48,367 nt of DNA from Singulisphaera sp. GP187 (GTDB lineage: Bacteria > Planctomycetota > Planctomycetia > Gemmatales > Gemmataceae): assembly GCA_945905925.1 (NCBI GenBank), contig CAMDQN010000041.1, positions 1-48,367 on the forward strand, in the 5' to 3' direction. The position numbers and the translations under genes were made by a program. The notes under the pieces were generated by a model. It was not told where the DNA came from, did not search any database, and worked only from the letters and a program-made list of their open reading frames with translations. Positions 44,600-48,367 of this stretch are shown here, in pieces. Within the stretch, counting starts at the first letter, position 1. Each line of letters begins with the position of its first letter.

Positions 44600-46699
44600 G
44601 TGTCTGCACTCTCCCGCCGTCATTTCTTCCGCGCGACCGGGCTGGCGTCGTTCGCGCTCGGCTTCGATGGTCTTGGCTCGCTCGCGCAAGAGAAGCAACC
44701 CGCGAACGCGCTCTCGCCGCTGAACCGGTTCCCGCGAACCGTGCAGGACTGGTACGTGGAACAAGTCCGCACCGCGGAGAAGATCGGCACCGACGCGCGC
44801 GCCAAGCTCAAGACGAAGGCCGACGCGGAGACGTACATTCGCGGCGTCCGCGACAAGATCGCGACCTGCTTCGGCAAGTTCCCGGAGAAGACGCCGCTCA
44901 ACGCGAAGGTCACCGGCAAACTCGAACGCGACGCTTACACCATCGAGAAGGTGATCTTTGAAAGTCGGCCCGGTTTCTACGTGACGGCCAATCTCTACGT
45001 CCCGCACGCGGCCAAGAAAAAGAAGTTACCCGGCGTCGTCGGGTCGTGCGGGCACTCCCACAACGGGAAAGCGGAGCCGGCGTACCAGTCGTTCTGCCAG
45101 GGCCTCGCGCGGATGGGCTATGTCGTGCTCATCTTCGACCCCATCGGTCAAGGCGAGCGCCTCCAATACGCACACCTGGAAAAGCCCGGACGCCCGGGTG
45201 TCGGCGTGGGCGAACACCTGCTCGCGGGGAATCAGCAGTTCCTCGTCGGTGAATTCTTCGGCTCATGGCGTGCCTGGGACGGCATTCGCGCGCTCGACTA
45301 CCTGCTGTCGCGCCCGGAGGTCGATCCGAAGCACGTCGGCATCACCGGCAACTCCGGCGGCGGCACGATGACGACGTGGCTCTGTGGCGTCGAACCGCGT
45401 TGGACAATGGCCGCGCCGAGTTGTTTCGTCACCACATTTCGGCGGAATCTGGAGAACGAGCTACCCGCTGACACGGAGCAGTGCCCGCCGCGGGCGCTCG
45501 CGCTCGGTTTGGATCACGCGGACTTCATCGCGTGTCTGGCACCCAAACCGGTCGTCATCATGGCGAAGGAAAAGGACTACTTCGACGTGCGTGGCGCGGA
45601 GGAAACTTACTCGCGGCTCCGGGGCATCTACAAGTTGTTCGGCGTGGAAGACAACGTGAAGTTGCACGTCGGCCCGACCGGGCACGGCTACACCATCGAA
45701 AACCGCGAAGCGATGTACCAGTGGTTCAACCGGGCGACCGGCGTCTCGGACCTGAAGACCGAACCGAAGCTCACCATCGAGAAGGAAGAAGACCTGCTGT
45801 GCGCGCCAAAGGGCCAGGTGAGCGAACTGAAGTCGAAGACGGTGTTCTCGTTCACCGAGAAGGAGGGGGTGCGAACAGCTCTCATCTGGCGGACGGCCCG
45901 GCAGGTGATAATTCGCGGCGTTATCGAAACACTGGCGGAGAAGTGGGAACGGCCCCTGTGGGCATCCCTTCACCTCCCCAAGCGCGACGGCGTACCGGAC
46001 TACCGCATCTTGCGGCCGACCACCGACCGCAAGTATCCGAAGCCGCACGCGACCACTTACGTCATCGAAACCGAGAAGCCCGCGGTCGCGGTCGTGTACC
46101 GGCTGAGCGACGCGGCGCACCTGTCGCGCCCGCCGAAAGACGAGAAGCCCGCGATCCTTTACATCTCGCATCACTCGGCCGACTCGGAGTTGCGCGACGA
46201 ACCGCTCGTCGCGGAGTTGGTGAAGGCGGAGCCGAAAACCGCGTTCTACGCGTGCGACGTGCGTGGCATCGGTGAGTCGCGACCCGACACGTGTGGCACG
46301 AACCAGTTCCTCGTGCCCTACGGCAACGACTACTTCTACGCGATCCACGGTCTCATGCTCGACAAGCCGTATGTCGGGCAGAAGACGTTCGACGTGCTGC
46401 GCGTCCTCGACTGGCTGAAGGACATCGGCCACAAGGAAGTTCATCTGGTCGCGAAGGGGTGGGGCACAATCCCCGCGACCTTCGCGGCGCTGCTGTCGGA
46501 GTTGGTCACACGCGTCACGCTGAAGAACGCGCTCACCAGTTATGAGGACGTGGCGCGGTCGGAAACCTATACGTGGCCGCTGTCGTCGTTCGTGCCGGAC
46601 GTGCTGAAGTCGTTCGACCTGCCGGACTGCTACAAGGCGCTCGAAGCGAAGAAGCTCAACCAGATCGCCCCGTGGAACGCGAACGGCAAGCCGAAGTGA
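44600..46699 (+). CDS. Tat-exported tandem alpha/beta-hydrolase (acetyl-xylan-esterase-like)
   Basis: The product is 699 residues from GTG 44600; an AGG lies seven bases upstream and the leader SRRHFFRATGLASFALG is a twin-arginine signal. The first alpha/beta-hydrolase domain (about 110-385) has the nucleophile elbow GNS252GGG, likely acid D326 (KEKDYFD) and H362 (GPTGHGY), a full triad like that of dienelactone-hydrolase/acetyl-esterase relatives. The C-terminal half (about 500-690) again looks like an alpha/beta-hydrolase fold: PAILYISHHSADSEL, YACDVRGIGES, and an elbow VAKG620WGTIP in which the nucleophile Ser is Gly. It therefore appears to be an active plus inactive tandem. De-esterification of glycans is the likely role (inference). 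Confidence 0.85.
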   Translation: MSALSRRHFFRATGLASFALGFDGLGSLAQEKQPANALSPLNRFPRTVQDWYVEQVRTAEKIGTDARAKLKTKADAETYIRGVRDKIATCFGKFPEKTPLNAKVTGKLERDAYTIEKVIFESRPGFYVTANLYVPHAAKKKKLPGVVGSCGHSHNGKAEPAYQSFCQGLARMGYVVLIFDPIGQGERLQYAHLEKPGRPGVGVGEHLLAGNQQFLVGEFFGSWRAWDGIRALDYLLSRPEVDPKHVGITGNSGGGTMTTWLCGVEPRWTMAAPSCFVTTFRRNLENELPADTEQCPPRALALGLDHADFIACLAPKPVVIMAKEKDYFDVRGAEETYSRLRGIYKLFGVEDNVKLHVGPTGHGYTIENREAMYQWFNRATGVSDLKTEPKLTIEKEEDLLCAPKGQVSELKSKTVFSFTEKEGVRTALIWRTARQVIIRGVIETLAEKWERPLWASLHLPKRDGVPDYRILRPTTDRKYPKPHATTYVIETEKPAVAVVYRLSDAAHLSRPPKDEKPAILYISHHSADSELRDEPLVAELVKAEPKTAFYACDVRGIGESRPDTCGTNQFLVPYGNDYFYAIHGLMLDKPYVGQKTFDVLRVLDWLKDIGHKEVHLVAKGWGTIPATFAALLSELVTRVTLKNALTSYEDVARSETYTWPLSSFVPDVLKSFDLPDCYKALEAKKLNQIAPWNANGKPK

Positions 46700-46701
46700 G
46701 T

Positions 46702-46986
46702 TCACGCGCGCTTGCGTCGGTTCGCGTGCTTCGTGAGCAGTGCGTCCTTCGCCGCGCGGGACAGCTTCTTGATCGCGAGTTCGCGCCGTAGCGCATCGCC
46801 GTGCGTCTTCGCGGTCTCGCGGTACGCGAGTGCCACCGGACGGCGCGCCCGCGTGTACTTCGACGCGGTGCCGGCGTTGTGCTGCTGCAACCGGCGCACA
46901 ACGTCGGTGGTGATGCCGGTGTACAGCGTGCCGTCCGCGCACCGCATGACGTACACCACCCAGCGCGGCTTCTTCGCCTGTGGCAT
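46702..46986 (-). CDS. GIY-YIG endonuclease-like small protein (UPF0213/YhbQ type)
   Basis: The product is 94 residues from ATG 46986 (GAGGG seven bases upstream; an in-frame ATG at 47007 is an alternative). The core WVVYVMRCADGTLYTGIT is the GIY-YIG nuclease signature in its YhbQ-like form, followed by RRLQQHN and a basic tail (NRRKRA). Such stand-alone domains are widespread; a DNA-repair or nuclease role is suspected but not settled. It is convergent with the tandem-hydrolase gene, with two bases between the stop codons. Confidence 0.88.
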   Translation of the reverse strand: MPQAKKPRWVVYVMRCADGTLYTGITTDVVRRLQQHNAGTASKYTRARRPVALAYRETAKTHGDALRRELAIKKLSRAAKDALLTKHANRRKRA

Positions 46987-47069
46987 CTTCGACCCTCGGT
47001 TTATCATTGCGATTGTGGCGAATGTCGTGCGGGGCCGATAGAGCGCTTTCGGGCGATGCGTCGGGATCA

Positions 47070-47095
47070 GGTTTAGCGTCAGCCCCGCAGGGGCC
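47070..47095. repeat. Solitary arm of the 37377-type palindrome
   Basis: Twenty-six bases starting GGTTTAGCGT and ending CCGCAGGGGCC match the left arm at 37377-37402 with three mismatches. No complementary arm follows, so it is a half element. It lies upstream of the WD40 gene. Confidence 0.6.
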
Positions 47096-47123
47096 GCGCT
47101 CGTGTTACCGACGAGGGAATCGG

Positions 47124-48029
47124 ATGTTAGCGTTCAAGACGGGCACGGGCACGGTCACCGGTCTGTGCTTCACCCCAGACGGGCGCGGGTTGGTGACCGG
47201 GTCGGGTGCTGGTGTCACGCTGTGGGATCTGACCGGCACGCCGACCGTGCGCCGGCAATTCGGCGAGGGAAGTTACTTCACTTGCCCGGTCGCGGTGTCG
47301 CCGTGCGGTCGGTTCCTCGCTTCTGGTGGCGATTCGCTCCATGTGTTCGACTTGACCGATGAGCAGCGGGAACCGGTGGTTCTGCCGGGCAGCGCGGAAA
47401 CGGTTGCGTTCGCACCGGATGGCACCGAGTTCACGATCCCGGGTCTCACCCCACGGCGCTGGGCCGTACCGTCGTGGGACGCGATCCGCGCCGAGTCGGT
47501 TGCTAAACGCCCAAACCGGAGCGAGATCTTCACCGGCGCGCTCGCGTACACGCCCGACGGAAAGGGACTCGGCGTGTCACTCGGGGTGCTGGCCGAAGAC
47601 GGGTCGCGCTACCACCCAGTCGTCGTCCTGTTCGACCGCGCCACCGGCGCGCGAACAAAAACGCTGGCGGGAACGTTTCGGTACGCGTACCCGACGCAAA
47701 TCGCGTTCAGCCCGGACGGGTCCGTGGTCGCGGGCAACTTCGGCCCGGTGCTGGGCGTCGTGTCGGTCACGGACGGCACCGAGGTCGCATGCATCAAGGT
47801 GGGGACGAAGCACATCACCGCACTCGCGTTCACGCCGGACGGCTCGAAGCTGGTCGCCGTGAGTAACGACACGCGCATTCGCGTATACGATGCGCGGACC
47901 TGGACGGAAACCACCGGCTACGAGTGGAAGGTCGGCAAGTTGCGCTCGGTCGCGGTCGCTCCCGACGGGCTGCGAATGGCCGCTGGCAGCGGAACGGGGA
48001 AGGTCGTCATTTGGGATGTGGACGGCTGA
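47124..48029 (+). CDS. WD40-repeat protein without signal peptide
   Basis: The product is 301 residues from ATG 47124, with GAGGGA seven bases upstream; the longer open frame includes a palindrome arm and was not used. WD40-type blades are clear: TVTGLCFTPDGRGLVTGSG, VAVSPCGRFLASGG, TQIAFSPDGSVVAGN, HITALAFTPDGSKLVAVSND and LRSVAVAPDGLRMAAGSG ending in VIWDVDG. About six or seven blades fit the length. No leader or haem motif is present, so it is probably a cytoplasmic stand-alone propeller, unlike the cytochrome-linked WD40 protein at 35882. Partner proteins are not evident. Confidence 0.85.
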   Translation: MLAFKTGTGTVTGLCFTPDGRGLVTGSGAGVTLWDLTGTPTVRRQFGEGSYFTCPVAVSPCGRFLASGGDSLHVFDLTDEQREPVVLPGSAETVAFAPDGTEFTIPGLTPRRWAVPSWDAIRAESVAKRPNRSEIFTGALAYTPDGKGLGVSLGVLAEDGSRYHPVVVLFDRATGARTKTLAGTFRYAYPTQIAFSPDGSVVAGNFGPVLGVVSVTDGTEVACIKVGTKHITALAFTPDGSKLVAVSNDTRIRVYDARTWTETTGYEWKVGKLRSVAVAPDGLRMAAGSGTGKVVIWDVDG

Positions 48030-48367
48030 ACCGCACCGACTACGTTAATGAGCGTTCCTGCGATCGGTTTAGCTCGTCGCTCTGCGACGGGACGATGTTG
48101 CGTCGTCCGAGCTTCTGCCTCCACACTCCGCGCGGGGAAGGCTGTTCCAGCACCGCTATCGGAAGTGTTCGCCGAATTCGGCGTACTGACTGGAGCAACC
48201 CCACGGATCGCGGTTCAGTACGCAATAGTGTTCGGCACGGCATTTGTTGTCAGTGCGAAGCAGGCGTCCGCCCGCGTCGATCCTGACGGAGTTTGCTGTC
48301 GGCCGCGTGAAGGGCATGATTACAGACACAATCGCCGGAAGTGGTGTTGGTTACCGCGCAGCGTCGA
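48030..48367. other. Right-edge region without a supportable gene
   Basis: The last 338 bp hold no frame with family resemblance. CGTCGC-TCT-GCGACG (about 48075-48089) forms a 6-bp hairpin that may terminate the WD40 gene. A plus-strand open frame crossing the right edge (including TPRIAVQYAIVFGTAFVVSA) has irregular codon use and was not called. Confidence 0.4.

Noticed and set aside
48070-48367. Open plus-strand frame running off the right edge with a hydrophobic segment
   Set aside because: Codon third positions lack the G/C bias of real genes here, and no family is recognisable.
1-48367. Search for CRISPR arrays, integrase/att sites, and secondary-metabolite or defence clusters
   Set aside because: No regularly spaced repeats, integrases, nuclease-helicase sets or synthase genes were seen; the lone GIY-YIG protein is not enough for a defence call.

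Overview
The window looks like chromosomal DNA of a planctomycete, most probably from the Gemmata group (inference). The evidence is high G+C, a dense set of planctomycete-hallmark families (DUF1501, DUF1549/DUF1553 with planctomycete cytochrome C motifs, PVC-type haem/dehydrogenase fusions, DUF4214, many sulfatases), a 'VESLEDR..P' surface-protein motif just upstream of the first gene, and G+C-rich palindromic repeats between genes. No rRNA, tRNA, CRISPR array, phage or plasmid backbone was seen.

Layout. 1-2.55 kb is a scar region: the tail of an unidentified gene, an internally deleted IS3-type transposase remnant, a secreted DUF4214 / gamma-carbonic-anhydrase-like fusion, and a 27-codon DUF1501 tail lying in a perfect 20-bp palindrome. 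2.56-10.4 kb is mostly minus strand: a Tat-exported beta-helix protein, a small two-domain exported protein (plus strand), DUF1549/DUF1553 + DUF1501 pair A, and a D-2-hydroxyacid dehydrogenase. 10.6-14.5 kb is pair B. 14.5-16.7 kb (minus) holds an amidohydrolase and a Tat-exported glycosidase-like propeller. 17-19.6 kb is a large PQQ-type propeller, and 19.7-20.8 kb (minus) a triple YbjQ-like protein. 21-31.9 kb (plus) is pair C followed by three translationally coupled sulfatases, an exported enolase-superfamily dehydratase and an exported serine hydrolase. 32-44.3 kb (minus) is a five-gene run: DUF1501, a PPC-domain protein, an Ig-like/DUF1549/DUF1553 protein, a cytochrome c/WD40 fusion, and a 1,257-residue SGNH-propeller-HEAT-cupredoxin-cytochrome c fusion (pair D and partners). 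44.6-48.0 kb has a tandem alpha/beta-hydrolase (plus), a GIY-YIG protein (minus) and a WD40 protein (plus).

How the genes may work together (inference). Nearly all products are exported: about nine carry twin-arginine signals and about ten carry Sec-type signals. Four separate DUF1549/DUF1553 + DUF1501 pairs occur in 40 kb, each beside different hydrolases, lyases, sulfatases or dehydratases. In every pair the CxxCH-bearing DUF1549 protein has a Sec-type leader and the DUF1501 protein (alkaline-phosphatase-like fold) has a Tat leader. The simplest reading is a cell-envelope machinery for breaking down (sulfated) glycans, in which a repeated redox/phosphatase-like core pair is combined with locus-specific enzymes. 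The biochemical role of the core pair is not established, so it is the best candidate here for an undescribed system.
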